From positions 63,284,318 through 63,348,317 of the forward strand of contig NC_135372.1 in NCBI RefSeq assembly GCF_049243985.1: 64,000 nt of DNA. Reading direction: 5' to 3'. Position numbers and translations under genes: made by a program. This DNA is from Paroedura picta (Eukaryota > Chordata > Lepidosauria > Squamata > Gekkonidae). Under the pieces are notes generated by a model. The model had not been told where the DNA came from. It searched no databases and worked only from the letters and a program-made list of their open reading frames with translations. Of the stretch, positions 1 through 11,379 are shown piece by piece. Within the stretch, counting starts at the first letter, position 1. Every line of letters begins with the position of its first letter.

Positions 1-1260
1 GTAGGCACCTTTGTTGAACCATTGCTAACTCCCATGTGGAGTGCCACAAAGAATGGACATTCTATTCTATTTAACATCTTTATGCTCTGTCTTGCCCACC
101 TGGTCCAGGGGTTTGTGCAGAGGACACCCAAGTCATCCTCTTGATGGATAGCCACCCAAATTCACCCCCCAAGACCTTCACCGGTTGCCTGGAAGCAGTG
201 ATGGGATGGTTCAAGCAGAATCGCCTGAAACTCAACTCTTTGAAGGCTGAGGTCCTGTGATTCGGCGGGTCCAAGTGAGGAAGTGTGCTTGCCCTGCCTG
301 GATGGGCTACAGCTGACTGGGCATGATCCTTGATGTCTATGGAGGCAGAGGTCACAAAACTGACAAAGCTGGCATTTCCCCATCTTCATCAAGCTAAGCT
401 ACTAGCGCCCTACTTTGCCTTGGAACACCTAGCCACAGTGATCCATGCAATTGTCACCTATAGATTGGATTTCTGTAACTCACTCTACATGGGTCTAACC
501 TTATCCTTGCTCCAGAGGCTACAACTGAGCCAGAATTCAGCAACCAGGGTCCTCATGGCCCATTACATGAGTCATGGGTACATCTTGGACAGCACACATA
601 CAACCAGCTGGGTGACCTTGGGCTCAACACAGCACTGATAAAGCTGTTCTGACAGAGCGGTAATATCAGGGCTCTCTCAGCCTCACCCACCTCACAGGGT
701 GTCTGTTGTGAGGAGAGGAAAGGGAAGGGTGATTGTAAATTGCTTTGAGACTCCTTCGGGTAGAGAATAGCAGCATATAAGAACCAACTCTTCTCCTTCT
801 CCTCCTCAACTGCACTGCTCCCTGCTGAATTCCAGATCAAGTTTAAGGTTTCGGTACTCACCCTCAAGGTCACTCGTGGTCTGGGCTCAGCATACCAGAG
901 GGACCGCCTTACTGCTTATGCCCCCTGAAGAGCCTTATGCTCTGCCAATATCAACCAGCTAATGATCCCTGGTCCTAAGGAAGTATATCTGTACTCCACC
1001 AGGGTCAAGATGGTTTCTGTACTGGCCCCTACTTGGTAGATGGACCATGGCAGCGGTGCCAGAACAATGAGGTGCACTCATCTGTGGCAGCTCCTGTCCT
1101 CTGGAGAGACTGGCAGGGGCGGGGCCAGTCCAGGCGACACTCCAGCAGGTAAGGAGAGGGGGCGGGGGGAGAAGGGAGGGGGCAGGGAACAAGGATTGTT
1201 GCCCCTTATGTGGATGTTCCGCCCAAACCACACATTATTACTGCCTGCAGTGGAAACATA
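1..1260 (+). mobile_element. L2-clade LINE fragment, ORF2 RT to C-terminus, decayed
   Basis: The + strand encodes pieces of an L2-type reverse transcriptase in broken frames. At about 85-150 there is a remnant of the segment leading to the YADD-like active site. At 345-560 lies the stretch resembling 'IHAIVTYRLDFCNSLY' and 'RLQLSQNSATRVL', typical of L2. From about 800 to 1110 the C-terminal part resembles the better kept copy at 8241 (RDRLTAYAP; LAPTW). Stops and frameshifts are frequent, so it is an old copy. A short SINE-like tail is inserted at about 640-790. The left end runs off the window. Confidence 0.7.
640..795 (+). repeat. SINE/LINE 3'-tail type repeat inserted in the L2 copy
   Basis: The sequence reads through a CTCACAGGGTGTCTGTTGTG core and an AATTGCTTTGAGACTCCTTC tail ending in a CTTCTCC-rich stretch. 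The same family occurs in reverse at about 3065-3245. It interrupts the L2 coding similarity, so it is younger than that L2 copy. Confidence 0.5.
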
Positions 1261-2249
1261 GATTAGATGGCAACAGGAGTGCTAAGAAAAAAAGTATTTC
1301 TCTGCAACTTATGTACTAGTTAGGAGCATTTGGATCCCATGCAACAACTAGGTGGTAACTGCTCATATCACATTGGATTTTTATGTGCTTTTAGGCATCC
1401 TGTAAATAACAGGGGCTCCTTGTAGTGCTATTTTTTTCTTGCCACTTTCCTGATTAATTTTATGTCCCAGATAAGGAACCAATCCACTGATAACAGGGGC
1501 AGTTAATCCTTGAATAACTGCAAAAAGAAAACTGATCAAATCTTTCCTTTTAAATCCCTAGTACCATTGAAGAGCCTGGGAATAATATTGTATGCTGCAC
1601 TGCATAGCCTTCTTGCACTTGTTAACGGTAGTCCTTGTAAGTCTTATATCCATCAGGGCAGAATTCAACAGATTAATGTTCATTCCTCTCAAATATCTTA
1701 TACAAGTGCTGTTTCCGTTTTCTATCCTTCCATCATAGTTATAGCACCAACAGGAAGCTCTGCCAGTGACCAGTCAGCAAAACTCGGTTCTGCAGCTGTT
1801 GGAAAGTGGGGAAGCTGAGTTTTTTTTTTTTTCTTTTCAAGTTGCTGTGTTATAAAAATAAACAAGGAAAACATACCAGGATTGGAAATCAGAGGATAAT
1901 AATCATCTGTGAATAGAAACCCACTGGGATTGTGGAATGAAAGATTTCAGCATCAAAGAAATAAAAAGAATAATATGCAGAACTTGCAAACTAAAAAAAC
2001 AACAACCTATGTGCAAAAACACATGGAATCCATAGAACAACCCAGCATGGACCACCTTGGTTTTAAAGGGACTACCGGACTCAATCATTATCCTAACAAG
2101 CCAGAATGTTCACTTTCTTGCTCATGAATTGTTCTTTGGAAGAAAAATGTACAACATAACTTTAAATGCCTGATTTATGTGTAAATCAATGCAATTTATC
2201 ATCCTGTAATTTATTGATGCAATTTATCTTCCTCAGGGTTTTCCCATGA
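1261..2249. other. No recognised gene or repeat
   Basis: AT-rich intergenic DNA. Open frames are short and show no protein family I recognise. A T-rich stretch lies near 1820. Confidence 0.4.
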
Positions 2250-2335
2250 CAGGTAGACTAAGCAGGAATAATACTAGTGCAGGGGGTTGGACTAGACGAC
2301 CCATGAGGTCCCTTCCAACTCTATGATTCTACTAT
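2250..2335 (+). repeat. CR1 LINE 3' end, short relic
   Basis: Carries the diagnostic CR1 tail GGGGTTGGACTAGACGACC followed by CCTTCCAACTCTATGATTCT. Only the last ~85 bp are recognisable. Confidence 0.7.
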
Positions 2336-2605
2336 AAAGAAAGACCAAGGAAGGGGGAATCATCACCCTCAAAATTCACTCCACCTATTGCAAGGTGAAT
2401 AATGCCAAATGGCCTGGATAAATATGCCCTGTCCTTTAAAAGGATGTTCAGTGATGAAAAGCTTCTTTTCTATGTGATGAAAAGCTTCAACTGCCTGTTA
2501 CCAGAAAAATGGTTAAAAGGACAACTTTTTTTATCCCTGTTATTGGCAACTCTGCCTTGAATAGGATGCAAAGGTGAGTGTAAATGTGCTGGCCCTGTTC
2601 CCCAA

Positions 2606-3028
2606 TAGGGTTGCCAACCTCTATGGGCAGCCTGAAGATCTCCCAGAATTACAACTTATCTTGAGAATAAGGATGCCAGGCCCCAGGTAGGATCTGGGAA
2701 TCCCCCAGAATTACAGGTCATCTCCAGATTACAGAGCTCAATTCTCCTGAAGTTAATGTCTGCTTTGGAGGGGGAACTCCATAGCATTATATAACACTGA
2801 ACCACAAATCCCGCCCACTCTTGGCTCCAACCTCAAAGTCTTCAGAGAGCTGGTCAACTTATCTTGAGATAACAGAGATCGATTCCTCTGGAGAAAATTG
2901 CTGCTTTGAAGGGTGAAATTATACCCTGCTGAGCTCCTTCCCCTCGCCCAACCCAGCTCTCTTCAAACTCTGTCCCGCCCCCGAGATCTCCAGAAATTTT
3001 CCAGCTTGGTGTTGGCAATCCTACTTCT
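2606..3028 (+). repeat. Interspersed repeat with GGGTTGCCAAC-type ends, nested copies
   Basis: It starts with GGGTTGCCAACCTC and ends with GTTGGCAATCCTA, an imperfect inverted pair. A second start lies at about 2665, so one copy has landed in another. Related copies lie at about 3240-3752, 4735-5040 and 41330-41500. It is probably a non-autonomous element; its class is not assigned. Confidence 0.5.
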
Positions 3029-3064
3029 CACCTCTGCACGAAGTACTGTGATGTGCCAATACAG

Positions 3065-3245
3065 AGGAAGCGAAGTGAAGAGTTGGTTCTTACATGCTGC
3101 TTTTCTCTTCCTGAAGGAGTCTCATGAAGCTTACAATCCCCTTCCCTTCCCTTTCCCCACAACAGACACCCTGTGAGGTAGGTGGGGCTGAGAAAGCCCT
3201 GATATTACTGCTCAGTCAGAAAAACTTTGTCAGTACTGTGGCTGC
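3065..3245 (-). repeat. SINE/LINE-tail repeat, reverse copy
   Basis: Reverse complement of the 640-795 family, recognisable by AAGAGTTGGTTCTTACATGC and CACCCTGTGAGGTAGGTGGG. Confidence 0.5.
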
Positions 3246-3266
3246 TCTTGAGGGTGGACTCTAGAG

Positions 3267-3647
3267 CAGTGGTCCCCAACCTTTTTATCACCGGGGAATG
3301 GTCAACGCTTGACAATTTTACTGAGGCCCGGGGGGGGGGGAGGTTAGTCTTTTGCCAAGGGACATCGCCACCGCCACCTGAGCCCTGCTACACTTGCTTT
3401 CCCACCGACGCCCCAGACTTCCCACCACCCGCTGGGGAGCACTGCTAGCAGCAGCTGTGCAGTGCCACACCGAGGGGGAGCCCCAGCCATGTCAGCCGCT
3501 GGAGAGCACCAAAGGTGAGCTAGAGGCAGAGTGGCAGGGCAGCCCCCGAGGCAGCCGCCGGGGAGGAGGAGAAGGAGGAGCCACGGCCCTATACTGACTG
3601 ATCCACGAATCGGTCCCAGTCCCCGGACCGGGGGTTGGGGACCACTG
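3267..3647. mobile_element. hAT-type non-autonomous DNA transposon (MITE) with 8-bp TSD
   Basis: The element begins CAGTGGTCCCCAACC and ends GGTTGGGGACCACTG, a 15-bp perfect terminal inverted repeat. It is flanked by an exact 8-bp duplication CTCTAGAG at 3259-3266 and 3648-3655. CAGTGG-type ends plus an 8-bp duplication are hAT hallmarks. The 381-bp interior is GC-rich and codes for no transposase. It sits inside a copy of the GGGTTGCCA-end repeat, which resumes at 3656. The exact duplication suggests a fairly recent insertion. Confidence 0.85.
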
Positions 3648-3821
3648 CTCTAGAGCATTATAGCCCACTAAGGTCTCTCCCCAAAACTTGAGCTTCCAGG
3701 CTCTATCCCCAAATATACAGGGATTTCCTAACGCCACATTGGCAACCCTACTACACACTAGTTTTACCCTGGCTAGGGGAAGTTAGTCTACATGTTAAAA
3801 AATATACATACTTCTTACTTA

Positions 3822-3960
3822 CTTGGAACTTGATCTGGAAGCAAACCGGTAACCAGTGCAGCCACCACAGCACTGGCTGGATATGGGCCCTCCAAGATGA
3901 CCGAGTGAGGACCCTAACAGCCGCATTTTGTACCAGTTGCAATTTCCGGCTATTCCATAC
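3822..3960 (-). mobile_element. L2 LINE fragment (reverse)
   Basis: Minus-strand translation gives QLVQNAAVRVLTRSS followed by LHWLPV, the conserved C-terminal block of L2 ORF2. Short relic. Confidence 0.65.
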
Positions 3961-3994
3961 AACATGTAAAGGAGGGCTTGAAGGTTAACTAACC

Positions 3995-4209
3995 ATCAAC
4001 TGAACTATAATAAGGGACCAATCCAGGGGCCTGGTTAAAGGCCAATCAGGCTTCCCCATTAAGGGCCAATAAGAGCTCTTGATGGGCTGCCTGAAATATA
4101 TATGTTGCCTGCATGCCTGTTTGTTCCCTGTTTGGTGTTTGGAGTAGGAGTTGTTAATAAAGAGCTGTTGTTTTGAAGAACCTGCAATCTGTGTGTTGCT
4201 GAAGCCACA
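3995..4209 (+). mobile_element. Solo-LTR-like fragment of an LTR retroelement, fossil
   Basis: About 215 bp with three CCAAT motifs (CCAATCC, CCAATCA, CCAATAA), a TATA-like stretch at about 4096 and an AATAAA at about 4157, in the order of a U3-R-U5 unit. No internal coding region follows. Family not assigned. A non-LTR origin is possible. Confidence 0.35.
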
Positions 4210-4462
4210 TATTACTAAGATTGCATGCAACCTAAAAGATATGGAGTACAAAAACATAATGCAAGAGGGCAGTGTATCGCTCCCCTCATCCGCACACTCA
4301 GTTTTTGTTTAAAAAATAGGTTCTCTATCCACCCCTTGCCTTAGTTGATACATATATAAATAGATGTGTTTCCTCCAACAAACATCTAGTTTGAATATCC
4401 CATAATAAATCTTTCCCTGGTCTACAGTGCTTCAGGCTGAAGGTGGAGGTTCACCCATGTAG

Positions 4463-4612
4463 GAGGGACTATGGCTCAGTGGTACAGCAGTGGTCCTGTG
4501 TGCAGAAGGTCCCAGGTTCAATGTCCAGCAGAAAGAACATGACTCGGTTTGAAATTTTGGAGAGGAGCTCCTAGCAGACAATGCTGGATAGATCTTTGTG
4601 TTCACATGTTAA
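4463..4612 (+). repeat. tRNA-derived SINE
   Basis: The head GGCTCAGTGGTACAGCAG and the B-box-like GGTTCAATGTCC identify a tRNA-related SINE. The same family occurs at 25083, 42660 and 62385 (reverse). It is not a functional tRNA: there is no cloverleaf or anticodon arm. Confidence 0.6.
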
Positions 4613-4734
4613 TGATGCTACATATACAAAATCCATTAGAGAGACCTCTTAGTAACTCTGCCCAGCCATGTGGGCAGTAGAGTAAAAATACCAGGGCAAA
4701 TGGGGTGATTAGCATTGGGCTAGTTCCGCATTCT

Positions 4735-5040
4735 CGATTGGGAAATACCTGGGGATATTACGGCTGGAGGTGGGAGTGGGTGGTATTTGGAGAGGGAAGG
4801 TGCCTCAGTGGAGTATAATGCTAGCGTTTACCCTCCATGGCAGCCATTTTCTCCAGGGGAACTGATTTCTGTTGCCTGGAGCTGAGCCATAGATTACTAA
4901 GATTGCATGCAACCTAAAAGATATGGAGTACAAAAACATAATGCAAGAGGGCAGTGTATCGCTCCTCTCATCACCAGGGGATCTCTAGGTTGATGCCTGG
5001 ACATTCACCAAACCAATGAAATTTCAGGCTGGCAACTCTG
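4735..5040 (-). repeat. GGGTTGCCA-end repeat, reverse copy with an 80-bp insert
   Basis: Contains CATTTTCTCCAGGGGAACTG and GTTGCCTGGAG, matching the family in reverse. It is split at about 4892-4972 by a near-exact copy of sequence from 4211-4290. Confidence 0.45.
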
Positions 5041-8000
5041 TCTCCTGAACACAGATAACTAGCATGTTGAGGGGATGCTAGTGGAGGAAGTTTTCAGTGG
5101 TGGTGCCGTAGTCCAGACTTACGCTTACCATCACAGAGAGAGGACTAGGCCTGTCTCATGCTCCCTAAATTTAGTCTTGGATCCTAGCCACAGAGGCTAG
5201 TGGCACAGTCCCTTCTGCTCTTATCTCTGCTATCCTTAATCAAATATAAATGTTACCATTACCTTCTTTGTCCCAGGTTAGTTTACCGTGTCATGGTGTT
5301 TTGTTTACACTTTTTTTGGCTTCTTTACTAACTTGAATTGCATGAGAGTTGCAATCTTGGACAAACCATAGGCGTATAGGTATGTTTAATGTGGACATAC
5401 TCCAAAGCACTGTTCAAACTTATTAGCAAGACATTTATAAGTGATGATTCAGCCCAGTATTTCTTAAAAGTGCCATTTTGCCTCAGTCTTTTAGTTTGGA
5501 TGTTCTGAATATGTATTAATTAAGCATATCATAAAACAAACAAAAGGGAGAAATATAATTTGAGATACAAAAGATGTATTTCTTAGTTTTAAAAACATTT
5601 CATTGTTACATTAAATGTTAAGGTCTCTCTGAAGATTTGTTTGACTTCAGTTCCATCAAATCCCAGCCAAAGCTCACAAAATGAATGCATTGTTTGTCCA
5701 ATGAGAATTTGTTAGAAGTGAAAGGCTGTAAAAAAGAGCCCTGCTGAATCGATCAAGAGTCATTCTAGTCCAACATCTTACTTCCAACACTAGAGAGCCA
5801 GTTGCTTTGAAGGGGTGGGAGAATGTGTTAAAATACTGTTTTTTGTTTGGTCATAAAATCCAAATTACCAGAAAAATAAAGATTTCTTGCTATGAGACAT
5901 TCAATGAAGGTACGATTACCGAGTGTATTCAAAATGATATTCATCTGTTTTTGTGTCCCCAAAATTTACCTCCAGATAGGCTTGCAATTTAGCTATACAT
6001 TCACTCATTTGTGATAAAAGAACTATTATCACTTCTAAGATGACAATTTGTTTCACTATCAGCCAAACAAAATTATGGCATTTATTTTCTTAGGGACAAC
6101 CTCCTTCCTTTCTGTTCAGTCTATTATTTTCTCCAGAGACAGACCATTGGTTGGAGTTGAAATTTCATCCTTTGAGGCGGGAAACAGAGGAAACCAACTA
6201 GACTCTTTTGTGCTTCCACTTTAGGTAACCGTGTCTGTCCCAGGGGGACATGTAGGAATCCAGTTTTATCAGCATTCACAAACCGTGGGGCAAACAGGGA
6301 GCACATTCAGAATTGTGCCTGAATCATGAGATTTCTGCATGAAAATGCTAGTAATTCCACAGAGCATCAAGACAGGCATTGTGTCATTTTTTTGTGGGGG
6401 TGGAAACAGCGATCTCTCCAGCCCCAGTCTGCCTATTAGGGAAGTTTCCTTGACACCTTATTTGGCATCGGTGAGAATTTCCTTAGCCCTAAAGTTGTTT
6501 TCTTTATATTCTTTATTCAAGGACTAAAATATGAAGTATCCATAAAATCTTAAAAGATGAATAAGCACACCACATGACCCTCTGATTTGATAAGGCATCT
6601 CCAGCATAACATATCAGATCATGGGGTTACTACCTAAGAGCTGATCTACTCACCCAGTAAACTTACCCGTGCCCTTCTATCTCCTATTCCTGATGGCAGC
6701 TCTCCTTCTCTCTGGCAGTGTGCATCAAGTTCCAGCCAATTTCTGCCATCCCCACAGGATCTTCAAGGAGTGGGACATACTGTGTGGGGTTACCACTGCC
6801 ATGCTTCTGCATTTGTCAGTAGCCATTCTAAAGTGCTGCTTTGCAATTATAAAACTGCATTTGTTCAAGTTTAGTTATAGCAAAATTATTTTCCAGATCA
6901 AGAACAACAAATGATACAATATGATAAAATTAACCTGTGACAAAATTAGTGTTGAAAGTGTTAATTTGATATAATTAGAGGAGAGAGAACATACAAGATA
7001 TGGTGGGGAATTTTTTTTTTTAAGGGCAAGTAATTTCGCCTTAGCAAATGCTGCAGTTCATGTTAGGTATTCCCCAATTGAACTGAATTGAACTGAATTA
7101 ATATTCCTCACTTTGCAAATGCCCATAACAATGGTTATCAAATTTTACAATTCACTGTAAGCTGATCACAGTAGTTAGGAAGAAATGTTTAAACTGTACC
7201 ATTGCATAACGACTACAGTTAATGGTGAGTCTTTCACAACGTTGAAAGCAATCAGGTTATATTATCTTGATATATTTGGGCAAATATTATCTTGACATAC
7301 TAGGACAAACGGGTCACACTGTTAGGGCAGAAATTCTTGCACGTACACACAAAAATAGCAGCCAGCAGAGGTGATAGGTTTAAAGAGCAAAAGCATTTAA
7401 AATCCAGTAGCCAGTTCAGGACATTAATATTATTATAGCACTAAACATCCCATTCAAACAATGTATACATTTTCCTTTTAGTACTATATAGTACTATATA
7501 CATGTATTCTCTTGTGTCACACTCTTATTTTTCAAGTCTATGTTGTGAGTACTGCTTCATCTTTGCTGAAATCTGTTTCCTCAAGAATGCTTGCACATGG
7601 TCTCTTATTAGCAAAAACAATTTGCAGAATTTTTATACAAAAAAACATTGATTCTCTGCAAAGTTGCTAATGTTAGTAAAATCATCATCTGATCTGATAA
7701 GAAATAAGACATCACAGGAGAATTGGATAGTAACTAGACAAGTGACCCCCCCACCCCCATGTCAAGCATATTTTACAGACAAGTGGCATCTGTCAATATG
7801 TTTCCTACTTCCTTCTTCTTTAAAGCATCTCCTCTTCAAATCAAAAGGCCAGTCTTGGTTTTCCTTATTCTTGTTGGAGCAGGAAGAACATCAGAAGAGC
7901 CCAGGCCAGAGGCATGATATTTATGTCTACAATGAGTACCTATTTGCCATTGTAAACAGCTGCCTCCATCACAGGCAGATTGGCCTTTGCCCCCTGGCAT

Positions 8001-8160
8001 TTTGTGCCTGGCCATGTTCCTTTATGGTAGCCAATTTGTAATGGTGCTCACTAGACCTAAAGAAAGAATGCTCAAAGCAGGTATCATTAGCAGACTGAGG
8101 ATTCTTTATACCATATTTCCTGATGACCTAATCTAGCAGCTTCATGCAGAGACTTTAGGG
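5041..8160. other. AT-rich intergenic DNA, no gene recognised
   Basis: No ORF longer than ~125 codons and no splice-flanked conserved block was recognised on either strand. Candidate frames at 6669 and 7664 look fortuitous. Confidence 0.4.
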
Positions 8161-8240
8161 CTTAGGTCAGCCTTTCTCAACTTTTTTACCATTGAGAAAC
8201 TCCTGAAACATTCTTCAGGCTTTGAGAAACCCCACTAGTG

Positions 8241-8755
8241 GGGCACTCTCCAGAGACCGCCTATCGCCCTACGCCCCTTGCAGGGCCTTACGCTCTGCGG
8301 GGGCTAACCTATTGGTCATTCCCGGTCTTAAGGAAGCTCGCCTGGCCTTGACCAGGGCCAGGGCCTTTTCGGTCCTGGCCCCAACCTGGTGGAATGAGCT
8401 CCCGGAAGAGCTGCGGGCCCTGCGGGAATTGTCATCATTCCGCAGGGCCTGCAAGATGGAGCTCTTCCGCCAGGCTTTCCTTTGAGGCCAGGCAGCAAGA
8501 AGATCTAGCCCCCCTCACAAATGTGACGGTTGCGTCTGTCATCTGCCCCCTCCCTTTCCCTTCTTAGTGGGTGCGGAATTGGGTTAGCTATATTGAATTT
8601 TGCCGCCATTCTTGTCTTAACTTTTGTATTAATTGTATTATGGTTTATTGTGCTTTTATTGTTTTAGGGGATTGGTTTTTATGTGACCCACCTCGAGCCT
8701 CCAGGGGGAGGCGGGATATAAATTTAATAATAATAATAATTAATAATAATAATAA
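8241..8755 (+). mobile_element. L2-type LINE 3' end, 5'-truncated
   Basis: An open frame of about 80 codons encodes the ORF2 C-terminus (RDRLSPYAPC, FSVLAPTWWNELPEELR, FRRACKMELFRQAFL) with a stop, followed by a 3'UTR and an (AAT)n tail at 8729-8755. The intact frame makes this one of the younger L2 copies here. It is inserted in the repeat at 8166-9062. Confidence 0.75.
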
Positions 8756-8911
8756 TCATACAGAATATGGTTGGGAAGCATAGCTGTGGACATGCCCTCC
8801 CAGGGCCCCGCCTCTTCCCACACGTTCCAGGCCCAATATGGGGCATTTTGTGAGGAAGGGATGTGTCTCAACATGACCATATACGGTCATATCACCTGAT
8901 AAACGTTAAAC

Positions 8912-8914
<3 letters not shown>

Positions 8915-9003
<89 letters not shown>
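8915..9003. repeat. (TA)n microsatellite, ~89 bp
   Basis: Uninterrupted TA dinucleotides. Length is likely polymorphic and prone to assembly error. Confidence 0.95.
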
Positions 9004-9007
<4 letters not shown>

Positions 9008-9229
9008 TTTCTCTCACTCATTCAGGAAACCCTTCCAGGGCTATCAAGAAACGCTGGTTTAAGGAATGATGAAACCTTGTGGTATCCATCAAAGTAGGTG
9101 CCATAGGGTACCTTAGAACTTCTCTAGCACCATCGTTTGGTGAGGTTTAAGAACTCAGGAATAGGCAAACATTTTTGCCCAAGTGCCAAAAAACTGTTAG
9201 TGTGTCAGTAAAGGGGGGGTGGGGGAGAA

Positions 9230-10230
9230 TGGAAATTGTACCTGGCAAGACACACTCAGGGCAAGCTGAGCCCTAGCAACATTGCCTGCAATTCAAGAGC
9301 TCACCTTGGTCTGTTGGGTGAAGAACAGCTCTTGCGTCTATGTGAATCAATGGAAAACATACTGTGTTGGTTGGTAGCCCAAACAGGAAGGCCAGCTCAT
9401 AGGGAACTAAAAGTAAAAGGATTCAGATGCCTTTATACTAATGCCTGAAACATGGGCAATAAGGAAGAGCTGGAACTTTTCAAGCTGATGGAAAGGTATG
9501 ATCTAGTAGGCATCACAGAAACTTGGTGGAATGATTCTCATGACTGGAATGTAATAGTGGATGGATATGAACTTTTCATAAAAAAACAGAAAAGATTGAA
9601 GAGGTGGAGGAGTGGCACTGTACGTGAGGAAAGGGCTTACTTGTCGGGAAATTCTAGTGAATTCGAAAGCATCTGGGTGAAAATAAACGAGGGGAAAATA
9701 AACAGTGTGGTGGTTGGTGTCTGCTACCGACCGCCTGACCAACGAGAGGATGTGGATGCTGCACTTTGGGAGCAGCTTGGGAAAATATCCAAGCGGCAGA
9801 ACCTTGTAATCATGGGCGACTTCAATTTCCCAGATGTGTGCTGGGAAACAAACTCTGTGAAGCGTCCTCAGTCATGCTGAGAGGGGACATGATAGCCCTC
9901 TTTAAATATTTGAAAGGTTGTCATTTGGAGGAGGGCAGGATGCTGTTCCTGTTGGCTGCAGAGGAAAGGACACGCAGTAATGGGTTTAAACTACAAGTAC
10001 AATGATATAGGCTAGATATAAGGAAATTTTTTTTCACAGTCAGAGTAGTTCAGCAGTGGAATAGGCTGCCTAAGGAGGTGGTGAGCTCCCCCTCACTGAC
10101 AGTCTTCAAGCAAAGGTTGGATACACACTTTTCTTGGATGCTTTAGGATGCTTTGGGCTGATCCTGCATTGAGCAGAGGGTTGGACTAGATGGCCTGTAT
10201 GGCCCCTTCCAACTCTATGATTCTATGATT
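9230..10230 (+). mobile_element. CR1 LINE with large internal deletion
   Basis: From 9452 the frame encodes a CR1 endonuclease (GITETWWND, VVVGVCYRPPDQ, LVIMGDFNFPDVCW). At about 9877 it jumps directly to the 3' end (LRGDMIALFKYLKGCHLEEG), so about 2 kb including the whole reverse transcriptase is missing when compared with the copy at 44386. The 3' terminus has the canonical GGTTGGACTAGATGGCC and CTCTATGATTCTATGATTC tail. Confidence 0.85.
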
Positions 10231-11035
10231 CCAATCCCATACATGGCAGTGTATAAAAGTAGGTCTGTCACACGAAGAAACCTTAGTCAATCTTACGAAT
10301 CAATTCTGTACCTGTATAAAAACAAGCCCTGATAGGGGGGAAATACTTGAATCTTGAAGGTAATATATATGTTATAGGCTTAAAGATAAAAAAACAGTAT
10401 TGCAACATTTAGCTACCATCGTACAAACAGGAATCCCAGCAGGGATTTTTTTTTACATATTCAAAATGCAAGGTACCTTTTGATTTTTATATGCACCTAT
10501 GAGATGTATATACCAATCTATGTGATGTCCCTCTTTCACTGCCACATTTGACACCCTTTTCTGGGCAGAATGGTTATTAGTAGTTTATCTCCTGCTGCTC
10601 TTATGAATGCCAAGGGAGTGTATGGACAATACAAGATATGTACTTGTCATTCATTTTAAAAATCCTAAAAATCTGTTGCCCTGACTAATCAGGGAACACT
10701 GCGTAAATGACCAAAAGCTTTAAAGGCGGCCTTCCGTGTATGCTGCTGGGCAGTGTGCTGAGTATGCAGTAGGCCACTCACATTTGCCTTCTAACAAATG
10801 AATAGCCACAGCTGCCCAATACATTTATGCCCTCTTCCCCAAGTACAGTTGTCCTGTCATTTTAAAGCAGAGCCGATTTTAAATGGCTGGGTTTTTTTAT
10901 TCTGCAGTGCTTAAATATTAAAAGTCATTCAAAGCAGCGCCCTGGGTGCTGCTGCCAACCTCAGCATTCTGACTTGGATTGCCAACACAGTTGGAGAAAG
11001 ATTCAGGTGGGTGGCGACGATGGTCTGAAATTGCA
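10231..11035. other. Intergenic DNA, nothing recognised
   Basis: AT-rich; no coding or repeat signal that I can name. Confidence 0.4.
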
Positions 11036-11182
11036 ACAGAACAAAGTTTGAGTCTCATGGCATCTTGAAGACCAACAAAGTTTCATTCTGGGTCTAAATT
11101 TTCATGTGTCTGCACACTAAAGCTTACACCCCAAATTAGACTCTGTTAGACTTACAGGTGCCAAAGGATTCAAGCTTTGTTC
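11036..11182. repeat. Inverted-dimer repeat with GAACAAAGTTTGAGTC ends
   Basis: Left arm ACAAAGTTTGAGTC...GACCAACAAAGTTT reads in reverse. The right arm after about 11118 reads forward to GATTCAAGCTTTGTTCT. The two halves are diverged reverse complements around a GTGTCTGCACAC centre. Related pieces occur at 14370-14470, 27660-27735 and 31035-31070. Confidence 0.5.
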
Positions 11183-11379
11183 TATAGCTGGAGAACAACA
11201 GCCTGTTCCCTTGCATAGAAATGAACATTTGAAGCTTTTCCTGGCATGAAGATAAAGAACATTACCAGTTAAATCTAAGTAACATCAGATGAAACCTGTA
11301 TTAAACCTTCTAGGGAGTTGGCAACCCCACTGGCTGTGCTCATAAGTGAACTCATTTCGCCCCCGAAGTCCAATTTAGG

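Larger units (their letters stand above)
8166..9062. mobile_element. DNA-transposon-like repeat (CAGCCTTTCTCAAC end) split by an L2 insertion
   Basis: The left end is CAGCCTTTCTCAAC. The copy resumes after the L2 insert at about 8756 (GAATATGGTTGGGAAGCATA) and fades near AAGAAACGCTGG. The end sequence is hAT-like, but no target duplication is clear. A long (TA)n tract has expanded inside it at 8915-9003. Confidence 0.5.
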
